Shown in pieces: positions 11,570 through 21,700 of a stretch of DNA of 64,000 nt. How positions within the stretch are numbered: the stretch's first letter is position 1; every line of letters begins with the position of its first letter. A model generated the notes under the pieces. The model ran no database searches. It was not told where the DNA came from and worked only from the letters and a program-made list of their open reading frames with translations. Both the position numbers and the translations under genes were made by a program. The stretch is from Chlamydomonas sphaeroides (taxonomy: Eukaryota; Chlorophyta; Chlorophyceae; Chlamydomonadales; Chlamydomonadaceae), in contig BDDC01000144.1 of assembly GCA_001662425.1 (NCBI GenBank), positions 1-64,000 of the forward strand, given 5' to 3'.

Positions 11570-12220
11570 CACAGCCGCGTGACACCCACCCCAGACCCCT
11601 GCACGCATCAAAGAGCGAGTATGCGTCAATCGAGGGCCCACAGACAGCCTGCACGTTCGTAAGTCGCCAAGCACGCGCCTGCATGAGTCGTGGGACCGCT
11701 GCAGGGCACCCAGCATGCGTCCTGCAATGCCTGCATTTCGTCCAGGCAATAATCATGATCACCAACTCAACGGGTAAGCAGCACGTCGCAAACAGCACCG
11801 TTGCATTTGTCGCCCACCGCAGCTCGGCGCCAGGCCCTGCAGCCTCCCCATGTCGTCTCGATCGGAAGCTAGGCATAGGTAAGCTCATCTGGGCATCGCA
11901 AAAGCTAGTTGTACGCGATGCCGGGGTTCTGCGTGCTGAGCGGGGGCAAAACACAGCGTGTCCCTATGCAATACTAGTCTGTTTTTAGCATGTACAAGTT
12001 GTGTGTACATACAGTAGTCTGAGAACCGGAGTAGCTGCTTAAGGAGAAACACATTCTTGGCTTTGTGCATTCCTCGGCCTGCACACGCTTCTACCCCACG
12101 CTGTACCTACCTTTGTGCTGCTGATCCATCGCTATCACATTGCATTGGGCTTCCGCACGGCAGCTGGCGCGGCATTCCTAGTCAAAGTCGCGCGGCCGTG
12201 TTCATGACGTTCCCTGCGCT
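11570..12220. promoter_or_regulatory. divergent intergenic region between the helical-repeat gene and CEP104
   Basis: This 650-bp stretch separates two start codons pointing away from each other and must hold both 5' regions. It is visibly less GC-rich than the flanking exons. I see no clear TATA box and no further gene. Confidence 0.5.
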
Positions 12221-15200
12221 ATGAAAGCACAAGGAGGGCCGCAGAAATTGCGGTTCACGGTCCACGCGTGCTCTGGCGAGGTGCGCGGCGACAGCCTTCG
12301 GCAGGCTTCTATAATCGATGGTGCCAACTCGTCAGCGTACACCGCAGGACACGGACTACCCCGTGCGTGAGCTCCTATACCATAGCCCACAGACGCGCGG
12401 ATGGCAGTCGCCCAGGTGCGCAACACACCTGTTGGGCCGCGGGCCGGAGTGCGGCCGGGCACCCCACGCCCAGCACACCCCTCCTACCCCGCCCGGCCCA
12501 GGTTTTGCAAGTACCCCCAGGAGATTGTGCTGAGGCTGGAGCACACGTGCAAAGTGCAGCAGATTCAAATCCTGTCGCATGAGTACAAGGTGTGGCAGGC
12601 CCCATGGTCGGCCGCTTTGCTGGCAGCCGCCCCAGTTTTGTCCTGGGCCCGCGGCGGCAGCTCACGGCCCCGCCGGCCCCGCATGCAGATCGCCACGCGG
12701 GTGGAAGTGTTCGTGGGGGCGCCGGCCAATGTACTCGACACGGACCCGAACAACTGCGTCTTCAAGCGGCTCGGCTACCTGTCGTTTGACAGCAATGAGC
12801 GCAGCAACCACCAGGCCCGCGAGCTCAAGAGCGTGCACGTCAGCGTGCAGGCGTACCTCATCCGCCTGCTCATACACCGCTGCCACGTCAACAAGCTTAA
12901 CATCTACAACCAGGTGCAGCCGGCAGGGAGTCGGGCCGCCGGATGGCGGCCACAGCAGCAGCTGGGCCCTCCGATGTAGCGGGCGGAGCATAGAGGCGCC
13001 GCCCTGAAGCATCTGGAGCCGCAGCCGGCAGCAGGCGTTGTTGCGATGTCGCTGGGCAACCGCCATCCCGCCTGCTCCTAGCCTGCAGCGCGTACGCGCA
13101 TAGCGTAGCCTGCCTTTCCCTAGCGCCATGGCAGCGCGCTGACGAGCGCAGCCGTCCGGGCGAGCGCGCATGCACCGACCTACATCGCTGGGAGCCAGCA
13201 GCTACTAGGTGGGGCGCATGCACAAGCCCGCCGAGCCCATGGCAAGGCTCATGGTGCCTCCTCCCGTCCAACCGCTGCATCGCAGGTCGGTATTATCGCG
13301 CTCAATCTCATCGGCGAGCGGGCGGCGGCGCCCGCGGATGGCCCCATCGGCTTCCTGCAGCTGCACCCGCCCGTGCAGTCCGCCCAGGTGCGAGCCGGGC
13401 GGCGCCTGGACCCCACCCATCCAGCCGCCAGTCTCGCTTGCTCCTGCCAAGCTGCTCTTGCGCCCCTCTTGCGCGTGTCTTGCTCGCGACGCTGCGCGTG
13501 TCGCAGGGCCTGCCTCCCCGTTCTCCCTGGTCATGGCGAGCGGGTCGTAGTGCCGTACGCCAGCACGCCTTGCCCGTGGTGCTGCACCCCTCATGCCGCA
13601 GCCCTACTACAACGCCGCCGCCGCCGACATGGCGGACGTCAACCTGGACCTGCACGTGGACACGGTGACGGCGGTGAAGATCCGGGAGCTGGCGCGGCAG
13701 AAGGACGAGGCGGTGGCGCGGGAAGACTACGACACGGCCAAGGTGCTCAAGGTGCGCCAAGCCGAGTGCGCCAAACAACTGGTCGGAGCAGCCACGGCAG
13801 CTGCCTGCCGGTTGCGCCGCCGCCCCGGCCTGAGTCCTGTTCGTGCCGACGCCTTCGCGGCCCTCTCCAAACCCATGCCCCTTCCGCCCAACGCTGCCCT
13901 GCTGTCCCCCCGCAGGCCTCCATCGACCGGCTCAAGGTGGTGGGCCAGAAGATAGCGCAGCTGGAGGCCCGCAAGCGCGCGGCCGTGGAGAAGGAGGACT
14001 ACGACACCGCCAAGGCCATCAAGGCCGACATGGACAAGCTGCGAGCCGCCGGCGAGGGCGCTGCCATGGCGCCCGTCGGCGGCGGCGGCGCCGGCAAGAG
14101 CCCCGACGACATCTTCAACCGCGTGCTGGGCGGCGGCGGCGGCGGCCGCAAGGTGTCCGTCAGCGGCGGCCCTCCAGCGCTGGCGTACGACGAGCAGCCC
14201 GTGGGCGTCGGGCGTCCGGGCTCGGGCGTGGCGGGCGGGCGGCCAGGCTCGGGCGCTCGTGGCTCTGGCTCCCAGGCCAACTCGCCGGGCGCGGGCGGGC
14301 CGAGGAGTAAGTCGGCGGGGCAGGGACGGGCGGGCTGGGCGAGGCCGACCGAGGGTCCAGCGGGAGCATGCGCGACGGGCTGCGAGCATGTGTGCCATGC
14401 AGCCCGCCACCACTTGACGGTCTGCTGCGGCTGGCCTCGCAGTCGAGGAGGTGGACGACGAGTACGCGCCGGGGCCCATGACGCACCAGTCGGGGGCCCA
14501 CCAGGCCTACGACGAGCGGCCCGCCATGGGCAAGGGCCGCTACACGCCCGGCGACGACCAGCTGGCGGCGGCGGCGGTCCGGCGGCAGAACAACGCGCCT
14601 CCGATGGGCGCGGACGACGGCAGCGTGGGCGCGCCGCAGGGCTGGCCCAGCGACCTGCCGGCGCCGGAGGCCCTGCCGGGTGGGCCGGGTCGCCGGGCTG
14701 GGGTGGCGTTGCTGCACGGCAGGCCAATGTGGCGCCCAGGCAGCCGCACGCAGAGCGGGTCGCTGGAGTAATACAGAATGCCACTAGCCAGGAGCAGTTC
14801 GCGTGTGCGCCCACGGCTCCGCCGCCCGAGCTCGAGGGCTGGTCGCTGTGCTGTGCCCCAGGCGCAGCAGCAGCCAGGGGGGCATGTGAGCGCCCACGCT
14901 GCGGTGTGCATGTGTGCGTCGCCTCCTCGACCGCCGTCCTGATGGTGTTGCCCACCGTGCCCAGAATGTTTGAGAGTGCCCACGCGTCCTCACGTTTGCC
15001 CCTCGGCCACAGGCGCCGTGGCCAAGGAGGCGGAGCCGCTGGAGGAGCTGGCGGGCGAGCACGTGGCGCGGGCCTTCTTCTCAAAGAACTGGCAGCTGCG
15101 CGATGCCGCCGTCACGTGGCTGGGCAAGGAGGTGCGCCGCTGGGCTGCGGGCGCCGCCGGCCGGGGAGCAGGCTCTGGGTGGGGCGGTGCGGCCGACATG

Positions 15201-18200
15201 CGACATGGGAGGCAGCTCGACGCTCCGTGCGACGCGCCCGCTTGCCCCGCGCCCTCAGGTATCCTCCGGCTCCTTTGCGGGCCGCCGTGACGTGTACCGC
15301 ACGCTCACCCGGCTGGCGGTGCGCGGCATGAAAGACAAGGTGGGGGCAGGCGGGGCGCCGCCGCCCGCTAGGGCAGCCCGTGCGCGGTGCTGCCCCGTGC
15401 GCGGTGCTGCCCGTATGACTGGTGCCGCCACGTATGCCGAGTCCCGAGCGACGCCATGGCATCGGCCGGCAGAGCGTGTTGCTATGTGTTCCAGTGCTAA
15501 GTAGAACAGACCCCCACACGCGGCACAGTGCGCAGTGGCCGCTGCTGGTTGCCTGCCACCCAGCGCCACCCTGGCAGCCCCCTCCTTCGCCTTGTGTAAC
15601 CCACTACACACATGACCCCATGCGCCACTCTACCCGGGGCGTGCCGTGCCGCGTGTGGGGTTCTGTGCTACCTAACACTGGAACACATGACCCCATGCGA
15701 TGTTTGGGCTGCCGGCGGACGTCTCACTGTCCGCACCTCTCCTCACCCACTATGCACCTTCCCCCTCCATGTGGGATGTATGACGGTGTCGGCAGCAATA
15801 GAACCTCGGAAGCGTGCGTGCCGCCTCTCCCCCGTTCCACGCCCCTCTCTCTCCTCCCCTCCCTCAGGTGGCCAACGTGTACCTGGGCTGCCTGGCGCTG
15901 CTGCCGGCGCTGGTGGACAGCGGGCTGGGCTCGGCGCGCGACCACGAGTCGCTGTGCGAGGCGGTGCTGCCGGCGCTGGTCGACAAGCTGGGCGACAACA
16001 ACGCACGGCTGCGGTGCGTGCGTGAAGCGGCGCGGCGTGGGGGCCTGGGAGAAGGATGCCGCGGCGTGGGTGCCGGGGGCTGGGTGCGAGTGAAGTTGCC
16101 AGGTGTCTTGTCGGCACTGGTCGTGGTGGGCGGGCATCAGGCCTGGTGCGAGCCTGGCCGCGTGTGGTGGCCGCCTAGCCTGGCCAACCTGCCACTGCCG
16201 CCCGCTGTCCTGTTGTTGCCCCGCTCCTCGCGCCCGTCCTGCCAGCGAGGCAAGCAAGGAGAGCATCATCTTCCTGGCCACCGTCAAGGAGGCGGCGCTC
16301 GTGGCGCACACGGACGTCATCGTCAAGCCCATCAAGAACCAGTCCGCGTGGCGCCCCGTGCTGGGCGTGCTGCAGCTGCTCCGGGTACGGCAGAGCACGG
16401 CGCCGAAGGGCGCAGCGGGTACCGTCTGCACGGCTTTCAGGCCATGCTCGAGACCCACACGCGCCTCTGCCACTAACCCCGTGCTGCCCCGTCGCCTGCC
16501 CCGGTCTGGCCCCGCCGTAGGACCTGGTGCCGCTGGTGGGCATCTCCAAAGCCGGCGAAGGCTTCGACCTGGGCGAGCTCATGGAGTTCGTGGGCAAGGC
16601 CTATAACTCGCCAAACGCGGGTGAGGCGGGGGGGGGGTAAAGGACAGAAACAGCACAGCCGTGCCGCACACGCAGCGCACCACCTGCCGGGCTCCGCCGC
16701 TCGCTGCACAGCGCATCATCTGAGTGGCCTGCCTGCGCACGCGGCCGGTGATCGCGGCCGGGCTCCGGGCTGGTCAAGTCGAGGCGTCAAGGCGGCATGT
16801 GGCCGCTGTGGAGCAGCGGCTGGTGCGAGCGCCCACTCTGTCCCGCGCGTGCTGGCTCCACGGCACCTGACCTCATGTCCGCCGCCGCGCCTGTGTGCGC
16901 CTGCTCCTGCCGCCCTGTGCAGATGTGCGCAGCGAGTCCGTGCGGGTGACCAAGGAAGTGTTCGACCTGGTCGGGCCCGCCATCCGCAAGTTCATGCCGC
17001 GGGACGTCAACCCCAAGATCAAGGAGCAGGTGCGCGCGGGTGGAGCAGGGGGCAGCCCCGGCAGTGCGCTCATCAGGAGCGCAGGACACGGCCAGCTCGG
17101 CGCCTCCTCCTGCTGCTGCAACTGCTGCTGCACCACTACTGTCCCATCACCCCACCCTGCTGCCCTCCAACCCTGCCGCCCCCCCCCCAGGTGGACGCCG
17201 TCCTGGACGGAGCGGGAGGCGGCGGGGGGTACGCCGAGCCGCCCGCGCCCGCGCCGCCGTCGGGGCCGCCGCCACGCGTACCGCCGCCGCGGCACTCCAA
17301 CGCCGGCGGGGGCGGCGGCGGGGGCGGCCCTGCGGGCAAGCCACCCAAGGGCAAGGCCCCGCCCGCTGCAGCGCCACCACCGCCGCCACCGCCGCCGCCC
17401 GCGCCAGGTGGGCCCACTAGCGGGTCGCTGCCATCAGGGCAGCGCCGTGCGGGGGCAGCGGTTGCGCGTATATATAATCCAAAACAAGCCGCTGCCACGG
17501 TTCTGCCTGTTCTAAGCACGCTGGACCCTGGCTCGCCTCTGTTCCTCCCTTTCTTCCGCAGACGACCCGGCCTCGTTCGAGGCGGAGCTGGAGCACCGCG
17601 AGGCCACGCTGGGGCCCGACCACCCCGACGTGGCCGAGTGCTGCTCCAACCTGGCCATCCTGTACAACCAGCAGGTGCGGCGGGGAGGGTAGGGGTAAGG
17701 GGAGGGGAGGGGAAGGGAAGGGCAGTGCGCTGGCACCGCCACGGTGTCGATATGGCTGGAGGCTGCCCAGGCTCACTGGCTCGCGTACACTGCGCAGCAT
17801 GGCTCCGTCTGTCTTCCTCTGGTTGATAAGGCTGGCTTTCTGAGCGGAGCGTGGCCACAGCCGATTGCCATCGGCAGCCCCCCTGCTGCTACGTGGTCGT
17901 GCACTGCAACACTTGCTGGCCCTATGCTGCGTTGACCCTGGCTGCTCCCCACTCCACCTGTAGGGCGAGTACGACAGGGCCCTGCCGCTGTACGAGCGCG
18001 CGCTGGACATCTACGAGCGCGCCTTCGGCTCGGAGCACGCCGAGGTGGCGCACACGCTCACCGACCTGGCGGTGCTGCACCTGGAGCAGGTGGGGGCAGG
18101 GGAAGGGGCCCGTGTGGAGGGAGCGGGTGGGGGAGCAGGTGTGGCGAGATGGGGAGGAAGGGGTTGGGCGTAAGGGCAGCCCCCACTGTCCGCGCCCCAA

Positions 18201-18357
18201 GCCCTGCTGCTCTGCATGCCCGCTGCTGCCGCCGCCGCAGGGCCGCGAGGACATCGGGCGGCCGCTGCTGGAGCGCGCTCTGGGCATCCAGGAGCGCGAG
18301 CTGGGGCCCGACCACCCGGACGTGCTGGCCATCAAGGACGTGCTCAACTCGGAATGA
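12221..18357 (+). CDS. CEP104: CEP104/FAP256 ciliary-tip protein with C-terminal TPRs
   Basis: Eighteen exons with matching phases: 12221-12280, 12348-12415, 12502-12589, 12689-12913, 13286-13387, 13602-13751, 13916-14306, 14443-14679, 15013-15131, 15259-15339, 15868-16013, 16246-16384, 16521-16620, 16923-17029, 17191-17407, 17562-17674, 17964-18089, 18241-18357. Product 861 residues. The N-terminal jelly-roll domain (1 to about 180) has the hallmark RELLYHSPQTRGWQSPR and CKYPQEIVLRLE. A coiled coil (about 200-280) repeats the EDYDTAK element, as in CEP104. A TOG domain spans about 440-670, followed by a Gly/Pro-rich linker. CEP104 caps the plus ends of ciliary and centriolar microtubules. 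Animal CEP104 has zinc fingers after the TOG domain; here two and a half kinesin-light-chain-type TPRs follow instead. Confidence 0.92.
15377..15410. repeat. 17-bp direct duplication in a CEP104 intron
   Basis: Two identical adjacent copies of CCCGTGCGCGGTGCTGC, at 15377-15393 and 15394-15410, in the intron between exons 10 and 11. Confidence 0.9.
15484..15699. repeat. dispersed repeat: one inverted and one direct copy inside a CEP104 intron
   Basis: The core around GTGCCGCGTGTGGGG...ACACTGGAACACA is direct at about 15646-15688 and inverted at about 15485-15528. The 17-mer ACACATGACCCCATGCG occurs at 15608-15624 and again at 15683-15699, so part of the element is also tandemly duplicated with a 75-bp period. 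A diverged copy lies at 26686-26739. Confidence 0.75.
17562..18357 (+). other. kinesin-light-chain-type TPR tail of the CEP104 protein
   Basis: Three exons encode LGPDHPDVAECCSNLAILY, YDRALPLYERALDIYERAFG, and a last unit ending in LGPDHPDVLAIKDVLNSE. The LGPDHPDVA element is typical of kinesin light chain and NPHP3-type TPRs. Phases join it to the TOG exons without a gap, and no stop or new start separates it from CEP104. Confidence 0.8.
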
Positions 18358-18378
18358 GGGGGCAGAGGGCAGGAGGGG

Positions 18379-18411
18379 AGAGCAGGGGGAGAGCAGGGGG
18401 AGAGCAGGGGG
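18379..18411. repeat. 11-bp tandem repeat (AGAGCAGGGGG), 3 units
   Basis: Perfect triplicate in the 3' untranslated region of CEP104, shortly after its stop codon. Confidence 0.85.
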
Positions 18412-18513
18412 CGGAAGGGGCGACGTGCTGGCGGACGCAGGGGGCTCGGAAGGGGGTAGGAGGCGGGGGTTGGCCGGCCAGAGCCGGCGAGGACGCAGGA
18501 CGGGGGAGCCGAG

Positions 18514-18518
18514 CTGTA
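18514..18518 (+). terminator. TGTAA polyadenylation signal of CEP104
   Basis: TGTAA lies 157 bases after the TGA stop. The next gene starts at 18740, so CEP104 transcripts probably end just downstream of here. Confidence 0.6.
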
Positions 18519-18739
18519 AGCTCAGTCAAGCGTGCAACGATGGGGAGCCGAGGCAGCGGCCGCGAGGAGCGGCGCTGTGACCCGTGGGTTGCCCATGTCC
18601 GAGTGACGCGGACCTCGACCGATACCGCTGCGTCTCGCTCAGCGATGCTCTCGGCGACTTATCCGAATATCACAGACGCATACTTAGCTGCAACAGCACC
18701 GCACACAGCAATTCCACTCTGCGCGCAAGCGAATACAGG

Positions 18740-21700
18740 ATGCCCGGCTTGCGGCCCCCGCGCCGGCAACGGCGGCGGGCCGCCGCGCCGCCCCTCGCAG
18801 CCCTGCTCCTGGCGGGCACTCTGCTGCTGAGCCTCGCGGCGGTGGCGGGCGGCAAGGGACCGGCCGCCGCTGCCGCGAGCGCCCACTCGGCCAAGGCCGC
18901 TGCTGCGCAGCAGCCCGCGGCCGGCAGCCGCGGCCAGGCTGCTGCTACAAAGGGCAGCGACGACGACAAGGAGGGCGCCGGCGCCCAGGACGCCGCCGGC
19001 GCCGGCATCGCCACCCTCTTGCTCAACCCGCTCGCATGGGACGTTGTGGCACCGCTCGTGACGCTACCAGTTGACAGCTCGGCTGCTACGCACAGCGCCG
19101 ACAGGCAAGGCGCCGTCGATGAGTGTGCCCCAGACCCGCAGCACGGCTCGTGGACGTCGGCGGCGGCGCTGCTGCGCGGCGCAGCGGCTGGCCTGGCGGC
19201 GCGGCTGCGCGCGGCGGTGTCGGGCGCCGGCGAGGCGGCGTCGGGGCTGGCGGCGGAGATGCGCAGCCCCGAGGCCTGGGATGAGAACCCCTGGGTGCAC
19301 CAGGAGGTCGAGGCCATGCTGCACGAGCGGCAGGAGCACGAGCGGGAGGAGCACGAGCGGGAGGGGGCGCAGCACGACGCGGAGCGCGTCGTGGCGCAGC
19401 ATGAGAAGCAGGCGGCGGCGGCGCAGGTGCAGCCGCAGCCGCAGCAGCGGGGCGAGCGCTCCTGCCCCTGGGGCGCGGCGGCGGCGGCGGGCGCTGAGCG
19501 GCGCGTGCGGGCGCTGGTGGCGGAGCTGCGTGGCCTGGTCGGGTGAGGACACACTGGGCGCGCTGGAGGGCGGTGAAGGAAGTGGCAAGGGCTCGCCTTG
19601 GGCCCGTCGTGGTGTTGAAAGCTGGGGGCAAGGGGCCCGGGCGCCACGCGGTCGACCTAGCCACATGGTCGTGCAAACGGAGCTTCTCTGTGCGCTCATG
19701 TAATCACTGCATGCTGTCCTGCCTCAACGGCATCGCTGCAAACCTTGGCCCCTCACCCCCCGCCCCTCGCCCCCCGCCCCCCACCCTTGCGCCCCTCACG
19801 CAGCACACTGTCGCGTCTGGCTGGCGGCCGCGCCGACCTGAGCACCCCGGAGCCCCTCGCGCCCCTGGTCGCAGCGCTGGCCTCCGCCAGGCGCCACTGC
19901 GACGACCTGATGGCGGAGCTGCAGGCGGGCGAGGGAGAGGGAGAGGGGACGTGCGGCGTCGCGGCGGCCGCGGCGCTGGGGCCCTGGCTGGCGGCCGTTG
20001 TGGAGCGGGCGGGGCAGGAGCTGGGCCGCGGAGAGGTGGGTCCCCAGGGCGGTGGGAAGGGAGGTGGTGTCGTGCGGCGTGCTGCAGGGGAGGGCGAGCA
20101 CGAGTGTGACGCTGAGGGTGTGGGCGCTCGTCGCGTCCTTCACTTGTGCGCCATTGTCTTCTGTGTGTTTCAAGCTCAAGTTGTGACACAAACATCCCCA
20201 CTCCTCACCCCCACCCCCGCCCCGACGCAGGACCTGGTCGCTGCCGCGCTCGGCTACGGAGAGCACGGCGCACCCGCCACCGCCTCCGCCACCGCCGCCT
20301 CCGCCGCCAGCCACGTCCATGACGCGCTGCTGCTTCTGCGCGACTCCGTCGCAGCGCCGCCGCCTACCTTGCCCGCCGGCGCCGACGGCTCCGCCGCCGC
20401 CGCGGCGGCGGCCTCCGCCGCGCCCCCTTTCTCCGCACATGCCAAAGACGGCCCCGCACGAAACAAGCCTGGTGCCAGCACCGCAGCCGGCGGCCTGCCT
20501 GACCTGCGGCTGCCGGCGTCGGGCCTGCCGCCACAGCCGGGCCTCCCAGCGGCGCTGTCGGAGCTGCCGGCGGCTGACGGCGCCGCGGCGACACTGCTGC
20601 TGGCGCTGCCACCGGGTACCCTGGCGGTGGTGGGCCGGGAGCTGGCGGAGGGCGCAGCCCGCGAGGCGGCGGCGCTACGCAATGCGGCGGTCTATGCGGA
20701 CAGCCCGGCGACCACCGCAGAGTCTGCAGCAGGGTAGACGGGGGTAGTCAGCGGCGCAGTGGGTTGCATTGCGAACACTGTTGGCTGCTTGCGGGAGAGT
20801 GCTGCCAGTTCACAGCTGCCTGCCTGAAGCCTAACCCCCCAACTCCATTGTCGCCAACGGTACCTGCGCAGGCTGGATGGCCTCGACGCAGCCGTTGACG
20901 CCGCCCACGCCGCCGTTGGCCGCCTCCTTACAGCCATCGACGGCGCTCATGCCAGCGGCGGCGGCGCCGCCGCCCATGACCTGACCGAGGCGACGGCGGC
21001 GGTGGACGCCCTGCTGCTCTGCCGCCAGCGCTTGACGCAAGCGAGTGCCGGCACCGGCGAGCAGGCCGGCGAGAAGGCGGCGCATGGGCACGGCGCTGAG
21101 CATCCCGCGGTGACGGAGGTGCCGCCCACGCACGGGCCCGTGGCCGCCGCGGCCGCGGCGGCGGCGGCGCCGCTGCGCGCCGCCTGGCGGGCCGCTACCG
21201 GTCTGGCGGAGGCAGTCGGGCTGAGGCCATGGGGGCGTCAGGCTGGCGGCGCCGCCGGCTCCAGCTCTGGTGGCGGCGGCGACAAGGCCCACAGCAAGGG
21301 CTGGTTCGGCAGGCCGGTGGCTGCGGCGTCGACCCAGCTCCCAGTGCCGGCCGCTGCCGCCGCAGCCGTCGACGAGGTCCAGCCCGGCGACGACACCACC
21401 ACCGGCCCGAGAATTACACTGCCGCGGCGGCTGCCGTCGCCGCCGCACCTGCCCCTGACGGAGCCGCTACGGGCTGCCCTGCGGGCCGCCGCCGCCGGCA
21501 TCGCCGCGGCGCGGGAGCGGGTCGTGGCGGCAGTTGGGCCGCCTCGCACCGCCCCTCCGAGCCAGCGCCAGACGGTGTGGGGCCGCGTCACGCGGCCCTT
21601 TGCGGCGCTGCGCCACCGCCTGGGCCGCGGTGGCCACGGCGGCGGCGGCGAGGAGGGCGTGCCCCGGCCGGCCGAGGACGAGGCGCCGGGCGAGCGGCTG

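Noticed and set aside
18584..18739. Upstream extension of the Ala-rich protein's frame before 18740
   Set aside because: The extension lies just after the CEP104 poly(A) signal and would bury the signal peptide; the ATG at 18740 gives a clean n-region and hydrophobic core.
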